Assembly (NCBI GenBank): GCA_030640725.1
Contig: DAOWIV010000092.1
Location: forward strand, 1 to 5,771
DNA from: Methanosarcinales archaeon
Lineage (GTDB): Archaea; Halobacteriota; Methanosarcinia; Methanosarcinales; Methanogasteraceae
Reading direction: 5' to 3'
Length of the DNA stretch: 5,771 nt
Shown here: piece by piece, positions 1 through 4,754 of the stretch
Layout of the letters: each line of letters opens with the position of its first letter
Numbering within the stretch: the stretch's first letter is position 1
Notes under the pieces: generated by a model
The model's database searches: none
What the model saw: only the letters and a program-made list of their open reading frames with translations
Told to the model about the DNA's origin: nothing
Position numbers and translations under genes: made by a program

Positions 1-2
1 CC

Positions 3-1190
3 GATTACCCGCTTTTAATTCGACTGAACCCAAACATCAAGTACAAAACCCGGGGGAACGGTGCGATCGCGCTCAGCATCGAGATTGAGGCTGGCAGGCT
101 GGAGGCGGTAAAGAAAATAGTTCTGGATGAAGTAGCAGACCAATCGAAATTATCAGATGAAAACACAAATCCTGGCGTGGTATTTCTGAATGGCGCATCG
201 GACAGTATGAGGGACGACCTGAAATCATTTTCAAGACGGGCAATGCAGGATATTCTCCGGATCGAGGACGCGAAACGTCTGATCAACACGCACAAGATCG
301 ATTCTCATGAATTCAAGAACGGGCGGGGTCTGATCGGCGCACTTGCAGCAGCAGGCATCGCACTAAACGGCATCCATGATCACACATTCGAGCTGATCGC
401 ATACCGAAAACCGGATCGCGCCAGCGCTGGCACGCCAAGGGATGTTGATGCAGAGAGTATAAGGGAAGCAGACCTGCAAACATACCCGCGAACATGGGAT
501 ACTGTCGATATCGCAAATGATACGGTAGTTTGCGTACCTCACGGAAATGATCCGGTGTTATTCGGAATTCGCGGCGAGATGGATGGAGTTCTCGATGCGT
601 TCAATTGCATCATGTCAGAACCTGCCGAACGCGCTGTTATATTTCGGACAAACCAGGGAACCGATATGCATCTCCTGAGGGCGGGACCGCCGATGGATCA
701 GGTAAAGGACGGATGTTCGTACATTCTAAAAGGAACGGTATGCGATCCGCCGCGAACAATCCATGGTGGGCACGTAATCTTTAAAATAGCAGACAAGTCC
801 GGAACAACGATCGATTGTGCAGCTTTTGAGCCGACAAAGAACTTTCGGGACACCGTCAGGAAACTGATGGTAGGGGACATTGTTGTTGTGTGCGGAAGCG
901 TCAGCAACGGAACGATTAATCTCGAAAAGATAAAGATCGAGCATCTGGCTGCCGGATACAAAGTTACAAATCCTGTGTGCGCGTGTGGCAGACACATGAA
1001 GTCGGCTGGCGCCAGGCAGGGTTATCGGTGCAAGCAATGCGGGAGCACATCGAGCGCGCCTGATCGGGTACCGATCGAGCGGGATCTTGACACTGGCTGG
1101 TACGAGGTGCCACCGTGCGCAAGACGGCATATCGCAAAGCCGCTTGTGCGGTGCGCAGGAGGAACGCGTCTGGTGCATCCAGGTAGGTAA
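3..1190 (+). CDS. tiaS: tRNA(Ile2) 2-agmatinylcytidine synthetase TiaS, 5'-truncated by the window edge
   Basis: TiaS uses ATP and agmatine to modify C34 of tRNA-Ile2 to agmatidine, so that the CAU anticodon reads AUA; it is archaeal and cytosolic. The frame is open from base 3, so the ATG at 177 is internal and not the start: the residues before it (YPLLIRLNPNIKYKTRGNGA) are typical of this family. About 395 residues are visible and the N-terminal part of the kinase-like domain is missing. Then come a ferredoxin-like region, an OB-fold (from about GCSYILKGTV to GTINLEKI, nt 711-930), and a zinc ribbon with Cys codons at 978, 984, 1029 and 1038. The first pair is spaced C-X-C rather than the usual CXXC. 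The C-terminal segment EVPPCARRHIAKPLVR is a family signature. The gene ends 98 nt before the chosen cfbD start. Family assignment is from recall of conserved segments and is firm. Confidence 0.93.
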   Translation, partial: DYPLLIRLNPNIKYKTRGNGAIALSIEIEAGRLEAVKKIVLDEVADQSKLSDENTNPGVVFLNGASDSMRDDLKSFSRRAMQDILRIEDAKRLINTHKIDSHEFKNGRGLIGALAAAGIALNGIHDHTFELIAYRKPDRASAGTPRDVDAESIREADLQTYPRTWDTVDIANDTVVCVPHGNDPVLFGIRGEMDGVLDAFNCIMSEPAERAVIFRTNQGTDMHLLRAGPPMDQVKDGCSYILKGTVCDPPRTIHGGHVIFKIADKSGTTIDCAAFEPTKNFRDTVRKLMVGDIVVVCGSVSNGTINLEKIKIEHLAAGYKVTNPVCACGRHMKSAGARQGYRCKQCGSTSSAPDRVPIERDLDTGWYEVPPCARRHIAKPLVRCAGGTRLVHPGR

Positions 1191-1192
1191 TC

Positions 1193-1210
1193 TGTGATAT
1201 GTGATATGTA
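1193..1210. repeat. Short tandem repeat, 7-bp unit TGTGATA
   Basis: Two exact copies of TGTGATA (1193-1199 and 1200-1206) are followed by a partial third copy (TGTA). They begin 3 nt after the tiaS stop, in the tiaS-cfbD spacer. It could be replication slippage or a tandem protein-binding site upstream of the cfbD promoter. Nothing in the sequence decides between these. Confidence 0.5.
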
Positions 1211-1254
1211 ATTGATCTGCGGTCTGCCGGATCAGAACAGTTGCCCGGAATAAC

Positions 1255-1264
1255 AAATATTAAT
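1255..1264 (+). promoter_or_regulatory. TATA-like element of the cfbD promoter
   Basis: AAATATTAAT is centred about 29 nt upstream of the ATG at 1289. That is close to the archaeal TATA-to-start-site distance of about 25-30 nt, so transcription would begin at or next to the ATG. No Shine-Dalgarno sequence is visible before this ATG, which agrees with a leaderless mRNA. The element also argues against the TTG at 1241, which lies upstream of it. Confidence 0.5.
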
Positions 1265-1288
1265 ACCCCGGGTACCAAGATTTGCATA

Positions 1289-2392
1289 ATGCGCGATATC
1301 AAGATAATGCACCCGCGCCCAAGCGCGATCGTTGCTGCGCTGTACACGTTGCGCGATCTGGACACTGATGTGGCGATCCTGCACGGACCTCCTGGCTGCT
1401 CGTTCAAGCACGCCCGCCTCCTTGAGGAGGACGATCTGCGGGTGGTCACGACAGCAATGGATGACACCGATTTTGTCTTTGGCGGGCGCGAACTGCTCGC
1501 GTCGATGCTTGAGAAAGTGATCGACCTCTGGCACCCAAAGCGCGTCGGAATCGTCGGGACATGCACCAGCATGATCATAGGCGAGGACCTCCATCAGGCG
1601 ATCGAGGATGTTGACACCGATATTCCGGTCATCGTGGTCGAGGTACATGCAGGATATCATGAGAACACCCATGGGGTGATCGTGACCCTTGAAGCAGCCC
1701 GGGACGTCGGCATCATCGATGACGCCGAGCTAAACCGGCAGAAGATCCTGCTCAAAGAGGCGACCGCGCTCGAACAGAGACACGGGGCAGCAAGCAAGGA
1801 GTATCTCGAACCATCCCGCGGCGACACCAAATACAGAGTCGCAGAACAGGTTCTTGAATTGTTAAAAGACGGGAAAAAGTGCATAAATATACTGAATGCG
1901 AAGAAAGAGACCGCATACATGTTTGCTGACATCCCGCTTGCGGTCTGCGAGGTTGCAGAGCAGATTGGTTCTGATTCGGAGATCGTCAATATCGCAAATC
2001 TGAGCACGGATATCGGTCTTCCGCGGATCAGGGGGTATGCAGAGGATATCCTGCGGGATCTATTGAGCGCGGGCGTGGAGATTCACGAGATCATCGGCGG
2101 ACTGGACGAGTATCCGATTGCCGGAGAACGTGCGGGCGAGATTATCGGCGAAAAATATCCCGGATTCGATTTTGCGATCATATCAGGAGTTCCACACGCT
2201 GTTCCGATGGACGCATTATCAGGCATGAATGTCATATCGGTCACCAACGGACCGCGGCAGGTGCTCCCCCTGAAGGAGATGGGTCATGATGCGGTCATCG
2301 TCGAGATCGATCTGCACCCGAAGACGCTCGGTGTCAATCATATCGTAGAATCCGAGTTTGGCGCGACGCTGCGGGAGATGAGCGGGATTTAA
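1289..2392 (+). CDS. cfbD: Ni-sirohydrochlorin a,c-diamide reductive cyclase, catalytic subunit CfbD
   Basis: CfbD is the NifD-like subunit that works with the NifH-like CfbC. Together they reduce and cyclise Ni-sirohydrochlorin a,c-diamide to 15,17(3)-seco-F430-17(3)-acid, a late step in making coenzyme F430 of methyl-coenzyme M reductase. The 367-residue product carries the family N-terminus HPRPSAIVAALYTLRDL, then HGPPGC (Cys37) and GTCTSMIIGEDL (Cys92), the likely iron-sulfur ligands. The C-terminal half has nitrogenase-component features (LSTDIGLPRIRGYAEDI; SVTNGPRQVLPLKEMG). The ATG at 1289 is preferred: it lies just before the conserved block and suits the TATA-like element. The ATG at 1307 is possible, and the TTG at 1241 would add 16 unconserved residues. 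No other cfb gene is visible, although these genes are often clustered. Short length and sequence separate it from NifD and BchN/ChlN. Confidence 0.92.
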   Translation: MRDIKIMHPRPSAIVAALYTLRDLDTDVAILHGPPGCSFKHARLLEEDDLRVVTTAMDDTDFVFGGRELLASMLEKVIDLWHPKRVGIVGTCTSMIIGEDLHQAIEDVDTDIPVIVVEVHAGYHENTHGVIVTLEAARDVGIIDDAELNRQKILLKEATALEQRHGAASKEYLEPSRGDTKYRVAEQVLELLKDGKKCINILNAKKETAYMFADIPLAVCEVAEQIGSDSEIVNIANLSTDIGLPRIRGYAEDILRDLLSAGVEIHEIIGGLDEYPIAGERAGEIIGEKYPGFDFAIISGVPHAVPMDALSGMNVISVTNGPRQVLPLKEMGHDAVIVEIDLHPKTLGVNHIVESEFGATLREMSGI

Positions 2393-2438
2393 TGGCTTGT
2401 ATGTAATTCCGGTAACTTCCGGCAACAAATCGAGGATA

Positions 2439-3095
2439 TCATCTGCGCGACCGACTCTCGACCAGACGCTTCGGATTCGTTCTGGTCGCAGCCAGTGCGC
2501 CACGCTCATCCAGCCCTGCGCCCACCGCCACCTTAAACGCCATCTCATCAGTGATCAGATCCTCTGGTGCGTGCGTATCCGTGTCTACGATCAGCGCACA
2601 TCCGATTTCGCTTGCAATCCGTGCAACATGTCCGTTTGTTAGGTTATGCCCTGCTCTTGATGTGATCTCAAGCGATATGCCGCTTTCGCGTGCGAGTTCC
2701 GCCTCGTCAGGCGTGATGATGCCCGGATGCGCCAGAATATCGATATCTGCCCGGAGCGCGGCATCATTCGTGCCCGGCGCCACTGGCTCTACCACGGTCT
2801 CGCCATGCATCACGATAATATCCGCTCCAAGCGATCTCGCCCTATCTGCGAGCACAGCGATCTTTCTGGGCGGGACATGGGTCAGTTCCACACCGGCAAG
2901 AACCCGGATTCCCCATTCATCCTCCAAAAACGAAGTTTTTCTAACCGCATTCAGCACAAATTCGATATTCGTGAAATCAACGTGATCAGTGATCGCAATA
3001 GCCGAATAGTTGTGCACAACAGCGCGGCGAACGAGTTCAGCCGGTATCAGTACGCCATCACTCAATATGGAATGGGTATGCAGATCGATCATCAT
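2439..3095 (-). CDS. PHP-domain metal-dependent phosphatase-like protein (histidinol-phosphatase-like)
   Basis: A 218-residue protein made up almost wholly of a PHP domain, the metal-dependent phosphoesterase fold shared by HisK-type histidinol phosphatases and the PHP domains of DNA polymerases. The expected metal ligands are all present: HTHSILSDG (His6, His8, Asp13), ITDH (His38), GVELTH (Glu70, His73), MHGE (His97), DILAHPG (His123) and DTDTH (Asp173, His175). The active site therefore looks intact and the length is normal. Archaeal relatives are usually annotated as histidinol-phosphate phosphatase-domain proteins, but the substrate cannot be read from sequence and no histidine-synthesis gene is nearby. 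Two adjacent ATG codons (3093-3095 and 3090-3092) could start it. Neither has a Shine-Dalgarno sequence, and a TATA box at 3115-3122 places the transcript start at about the ATG. It converges with cfbD, ending 46 nt from it. Confidence 0.88.
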   Translation of the reverse strand: MMIDLHTHSILSDGVLIPAELVRRAVVHNYSAIAITDHVDFTNIEFVLNAVRKTSFLEDEWGIRVLAGVELTHVPPRKIAVLADRARSLGADIIVMHGETVVEPVAPGTNDAALRADIDILAHPGIITPDEAELARESGISLEITSRAGHNLTNGHVARIASEIGCALIVDTDTHAPEDLITDEMAFKVAVGAGLDERGALAATRTNPKRLVESRSRR

Positions 3096-3114
3096 AGATA
3101 TGTGGGGTGCGAAA

Positions 3115-3122
3115 CTTATAAG
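3115..3122. promoter_or_regulatory. Palindromic TATA box in a divergent promoter region
   Basis: CTTATAAG is a perfect 8-bp palindrome and can be read by TBP in either direction. On the minus strand its centre is about 24 nt from the PHP-gene ATG, predicting a leaderless transcript. On the plus strand it would start a transcript near 3145, giving the DUF211 gene a leader of roughly 30 nt. The adjacent TATTAAAC (3123-3130) is an alternative plus-strand TATA element. Confidence 0.5.
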
Positions 3123-3154
3123 TATTAAACCTCCAGATATGAAGCATCGGGTAG

Positions 3155-3170
3155 TATATACATGTATATA
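3155..3170. promoter_or_regulatory. Perfect 16-bp palindrome upstream of the DUF211 gene (candidate operator)
   Basis: TATATACATGTATATA is identical to its reverse complement and ends 5 nt before the DUF211 ATG. Its position is too close to the start codon for a standard TATA box, since a TATA box here would place transcription inside the gene. A regulator site over the start region, or an mRNA hairpin covering the start, fits better. AT-rich chance palindromy cannot be excluded. Confidence 0.4.
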
Positions 3171-3175
3171 ATATT

Positions 3176-3469
3176 ATGGTTGGAATAAAAAGACTGGTTC
3201 TTGATGTGCTGAAACTTCACAATCCGACGATCATTGAGATCGCTGGCGCGATCGGAAAGATGGATGGTATAGATGGTGTGAATATAAGTCTGTATGAGGT
3301 CGATCAGAAGACCGAGAACGTCAAAATTACTATTGAGGGTGACAGAATCGATTTTGATACGATCAAGCAGACGATCGAAGACTATGGTGCGGCAGTTCAC
3401 AGCATCGACGAGGTTGCATCCGGAAAGCGTCTTGTAGAAGAAGCGGAAACGCTGCAAGAGCGCACATAA
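3176..3469 (+). CDS. DUF211 family protein
   Basis: A 97-residue protein of the archaeal DUF211 family, small alpha/beta ferredoxin-like-fold proteins of unknown biochemical function. The start MVGIKRLVLDVLK is the conserved family opening, which fixes the ATG at 3176 even though no Shine-Dalgarno sequence precedes it. The middle (GAIGKMDGIDGVNISLYEVDQKTENVKITIEG) and the helix-strand end (DFDTIKQTIEDYGAAVHSIDEVASGKRL) follow the same pattern: a helix, a 'GV-strand', a second strand, then a helix and a final strand. There is no signal peptide or membrane segment, so it is cytosolic. It is transcribed away from the PHP gene and ends 21 nt from the convergent srp19. The neighbours give no clear hint to its function. 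Confidence 0.88.
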   Translation: MVGIKRLVLDVLKLHNPTIIEIAGAIGKMDGIDGVNISLYEVDQKTENVKITIEGDRIDFDTIKQTIEDYGAAVHSIDEVASGKRLVEEAETLQERT

Positions 3470-3490
3470 CCCGGCAACCCTCAAATTAAT

Positions 3491-3784
3491 CTAATCTGTG
3501 CGCCGCATCTCCTTCATTATCGAGCCAATCTCGCGCAGGACGGACGATTTTGGGGTACCTGTTTTTTTAACTAACACTCGCCCACTTTTTTTCCACCATG
3601 ATGCCGGATATGCTTTATCCTGCTCAACAACCGGATCAAGACCAAGTCTTCTGGTGGCTTCAGCGATTTCACCAGATGCAGGTGATTTCAGAGCATAGCG
3701 TTTCGTAACTCTGCGCCCATCCTTCCTTGACACGGTACTGTCAAAATAAGTAGGCCAGATAACGATTTTATCGGTTTGTGGCAT
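3491..3784 (-). CDS. srp19: Signal recognition particle 19 kDa subunit SRP19
   Basis: SRP19 binds the tips of helices 6 and 8 of the 7S SRP RNA and arranges the RNA so that SRP54 can bind; the particle targets proteins to the membrane. The 97-residue product has the family features in order: KIVIWPTYFDSTVSRKDGRRV at the N-terminus, YALKSPASGEIAEATRRLGLDPVVE, and the basic YPASWWKKSGRVLVKK segment that contacts RNA. The length is normal for archaea. The start is the ATG at 3784. A longer open frame continues upstream through the tRNA gene, but those residues are just tRNA read as protein. The ATG is 4 nt from the tRNA-Tyr 3' end, and no TATA box can be placed inside the tRNA, so co-transcription with the tRNA is likely. 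Confidence 0.93.
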   Translation of the reverse strand: MPQTDKIVIWPTYFDSTVSRKDGRRVTKRYALKSPASGEIAEATRRLGLDPVVEQDKAYPASWWKKSGRVLVKKTGTPKSSVLREIGSIMKEMRRTD

Positions 3785-3788
3785 TAAA

Positions 3789-3900
3789 TCCCGCCTCCCG
3801 GAATCGAACCGGGGACATCGCGGTGTCTGCGCGGTAATGTGTGCCATTTGCACATGATCGTACTACAGCCGCGCACTCTACCAGGCTGAGTTAAAGCGGG
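3789..3900 (-). tRNA. tRNA-Tyr (anticodon GTA) with a 38-nt intron
   Basis: The minus strand folds as a full cloverleaf. The 7-bp acceptor stem pairs 3894-3900 with 3790-3796, with one G-U pair. The D stem is ACTC/GAGT with GG in the loop. The anticodon stem is CGCGG/CCGCG, the variable loop is 5 nt, and the T arm is CCCGG-TTCGATT-CCGGG. Anticodon GTA is at 3864-3866. The C1-G72 pair and discriminator A73 (base 3789) are the known archaeal tRNA-Tyr identity elements. CCA is not encoded. The intron lies between positions 37 and 38, the canonical site, and the spliced tRNA is 74 nt. It is the first gene of a likely tRNA-srp19 transcript. Confidence 0.95.
3825..3862 (-). other. tRNA-Tyr intron with bulge-helix-bulge splice structure
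   Basis: In the unspliced RNA, bases 32-35 (CUGU) pair with GCAG near the intron's 3' end, giving the 4-bp central helix. It is flanked by the 3-nt bulges AGU (cut after G37) and ACA (cut before A38), as the archaeal splicing endonuclease requires. The rest of the intron folds back on itself in the same register: intron bases 3-12 face 22-31 with two mismatches, closing a 9-nt loop. This co-linear fold strongly supports the assigned boundaries. Confidence 0.88.
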
Positions 3901-3922
3901 TCAATCAAGAGATTCGTGCGCG

Positions 3923-3931
3923 ATACTTATC
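3923..3931 (-). promoter_or_regulatory. TATA-like element for tRNA-Tyr/srp19
   Basis: On the minus strand the sequence reads GATAAGTAT, preceded by the purine-rich AAAACTT that could act as a BRE. It lies about 23-31 nt upstream of the tRNA 5' end, the expected place for a promoter that starts at or just before the tRNA. It is a weak match to the consensus but the only candidate at this distance. Confidence 0.4.
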
Positions 3932-4002
3932 AAGTTTTGCTTTCCTGTCATGTAGCAGCGCCACACAAGCATCATCCGGAAATCATGATTCCGACGTTTC
4001 AT

Positions 4003-4072
4003 GGTTGCTGGTAGATGGCATCCCGCGCTGAAAATCGGGATGCGGCAGATCGGCGCAGCCACTTGCGCAACC
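4003..4072. other. Structured intergenic region with nested hairpins; possible small RNA
   Basis: The 287-nt stretch at 3901-4187 has no plausible gene. Within it, an 8-bp perfect stem (4018-4025 with 4036-4043, GCATCCCG/CGGGATGC) closes a 10-nt loop. Outer arms GGTTGC (4003-4008) and GCAACC (4067-4072) pair around it. A competing hairpin joins 4053-4057 to 4064-4068 (GCGCA/TGCGC), and a further stem CGCAA/TTGCG lies at 4096-4108. Paired arms read on both strands, so the strand is undecided. The TATA-like TTTATAATAG on the minus strand (4075-4084) would place a minus-strand start near 4054. I could not match C/D or H/ACA guide RNA boxes. Confidence 0.3.
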
Positions 4073-4146
4073 GACTATTATAAACACTGTCGAGTCGCAA
4101 TTGTTGCGGAAGATGTAATATGTATAAAGTTCTTTTAGGCAAAAGA

Positions 4147-4154
4147 CTTATATA
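4147..4154 (+). promoter_or_regulatory. TATA box of the winged-helix regulator gene
   Basis: CTTATATA is a good archaeal TATA box. It predicts a start site near 4176-4177, right at the Shine-Dalgarno sequence and about 11 nt before the GTG start. A second candidate, TGTATAAA at 4121-4128, would start near 4150 and give a leader of about 38 nt. Confidence 0.5.
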
Positions 4155-4169
4155 TGATAATTCCATATA
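4151..4169. promoter_or_regulatory. Inverted repeat overlapping the promoter; candidate operator
   Basis: TATATG (4151-4156) and CATATA (4164-4169) are perfect inverted arms separated by 7 nt. The site overlaps the end of the TATA box and the stretch just before the predicted transcript start, where a bound repressor would block transcription. The downstream gene encodes a winged-helix DNA-binding protein, so autoregulation is a reasonable inference. Confidence 0.4.
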
Positions 4170-4176
4170 CGCATTT

Positions 4177-4182
4177 GGTGAT
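4177..4182 (+). promoter_or_regulatory. Ribosome binding site that fixes the GTG start at 4188
   Basis: GGTGAT is a full complement to the archaeal 16S rRNA 3' end (AUCACC) and is 5 nt upstream of the GTG. It supports this non-ATG start over the in-frame GTG at 4203. Confidence 0.7.
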
Positions 4183-4187
4183 ATATC

Positions 4188-4754
4188 GTGAAAGATTTAT
4201 CGGTGAAAGTTCTGGATGACGACGATGAAGAGTTCGTAGACATACTGATCAAGCAAGGACTGAAGCGGAATACCGCCAAGGTGCTGGCATATCTGAAAGG
4301 TGTCGACAAGGTAACGTCAAAGGACCTCGAGGTCGGTGCGGATTTGAGGCAGCCTGAGGTCAGCATTGCAATGAGAGAACTACGCGAAAGCGTCTGGGTT
4401 AACGAAACCGACGAGAAGAAGCCAGGAAAAGGTCGCCCATACAAAGTATATTCGCTTAACGTACCCATCGGACATATTATAGAGAAACTGGAAGAGAAAA
4501 AGAAGATCGAAGCCCAGGAAACGATGAGAAACATCGAACGATTCAAAGCGTTGAGTGCCCGATGCACTCAACCTTCGACCCATCCGGATACGATCTCCTC
4601 ACCATCCACAAAAATTAAATTATTTTTTTTCGCATATTTTTTCGCATCCTCTCTGGTGAGTGCATACCCTGTTCCGGCATCGAGCATCTCGCAGATCACA
4701 AGAACCGGGTTGATGCCGGCAAGCATCGCAAGCACGATCGAGAGTTCGGTTTGA
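4188..4754 (+). CDS. Winged-helix transcriptional regulator (archaeal TrmB/ArsR-like) with an unusual antisense tail
   Basis: The first ~123 residues form a recognisable archaeal regulator. An acidic N-terminus leads into FVDILIKQGLKRNTAKVLAYL, then SKDLEVGADLRQPEVSIAMREL, the helix-turn-helix with its recognition helix at about residues 54-66. The wing is KKPGKGRPYKVYSL (77-90), and a charged helix (about 94-122) is probably a coiled-coil dimer contact. Relatives of this type usually end at about the point where the conserved match stops here, near NIERFKALS. From residue ~127 on, the frame is antisense to ribB and reads as low-complexity sequence (KLFFFAYFFASSLVSAYPVP), which looks like a by-product and not a domain. 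TGA in another frame at 4552-4554 suggests a one-base change may have removed the original stop. The target genes are unknown; ribB/rbkR next door are only a guess. Confidence 0.82.
   Translation: MKDLSVKVLDDDDEEFVDILIKQGLKRNTAKVLAYLKGVDKVTSKDLEVGADLRQPEVSIAMRELRESVWVNETDEKKPGKGRPYKVYSLNVPIGHIIEKLEEKKKIEAQETMRNIERFKALSARCTQPSTHPDTISSPSTKIKLFFFAYFFASSLVSAYPVPASSISQITRTGLMPASIASTIESSV
4551..4571. terminator. Hairpin at the convergent regulator/ribB junction
   Basis: TTGAGTGC (4551-4558) and GCACTCAA (4564-4571) form a perfect 8-bp stem with loop CCGAT. It sits where the conserved part of the regulator ends and contains the ribB stop codon (4568-4570). The symmetry would give a hairpin in both transcripts, so it may help end or protect both mRNAs. 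No T-run follows closely on either strand, so it is not a classical intrinsic terminator. Confidence 0.4.

Noticed and set aside
177..179. ATG at 177 as the tiaS start
   Set aside because: The frame is open to the window edge and the residues before it match the TiaS family, so the gene is truncated by the window and does not start here.
1241..1288. TTG start for cfbD at 1241
   Set aside because: It lies upstream of the likely TATA element, has no Shine-Dalgarno sequence, and adds residues outside the conserved family start.
726..1578. Two long minus-strand open frames (726-1256 and 964-1578)
   Set aside because: They lie opposite tiaS and cfbD, resemble no family, are rich in Arg/Ser/Cys as expected from antisense reading, and have no ribosome binding site.
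2393..2438. Repeated TTCCGG units between cfbD and the PHP gene as a regulatory site
   Set aside because: Two short direct copies in a convergent spacer, with no promoter needed there; chance is enough to explain them.
2219..2548. Minus-strand frame containing a protein-like stretch (DDILDLLPEVTG) beyond the PHP stop, as a possible frameshifted C-terminus
   Set aside because: The PHP protein already has normal length and all metal ligands. The frame is mostly antisense to cfbD and a shifted copy of PHP codons.
3470..3490. Terminator between DUF211 and srp19
   Set aside because: The 21-nt spacer has no convincing T-run or hairpin for either direction.
3785..3853. Longer srp19 product starting at the ATG at 3853
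   Set aside because: The extra 23 residues are the tRNA-Tyr 3' half and intron read as protein. Conserved SRP19 sequence starts just after the ATG at 3784.
4003..4090. H/ACA or C/D box guide RNA
   Set aside because: The hairpin looked suitable, but no ACA box falls 14-16 nt from the pocket on either strand, and no paired RTGATGA and CTGA boxes were found.
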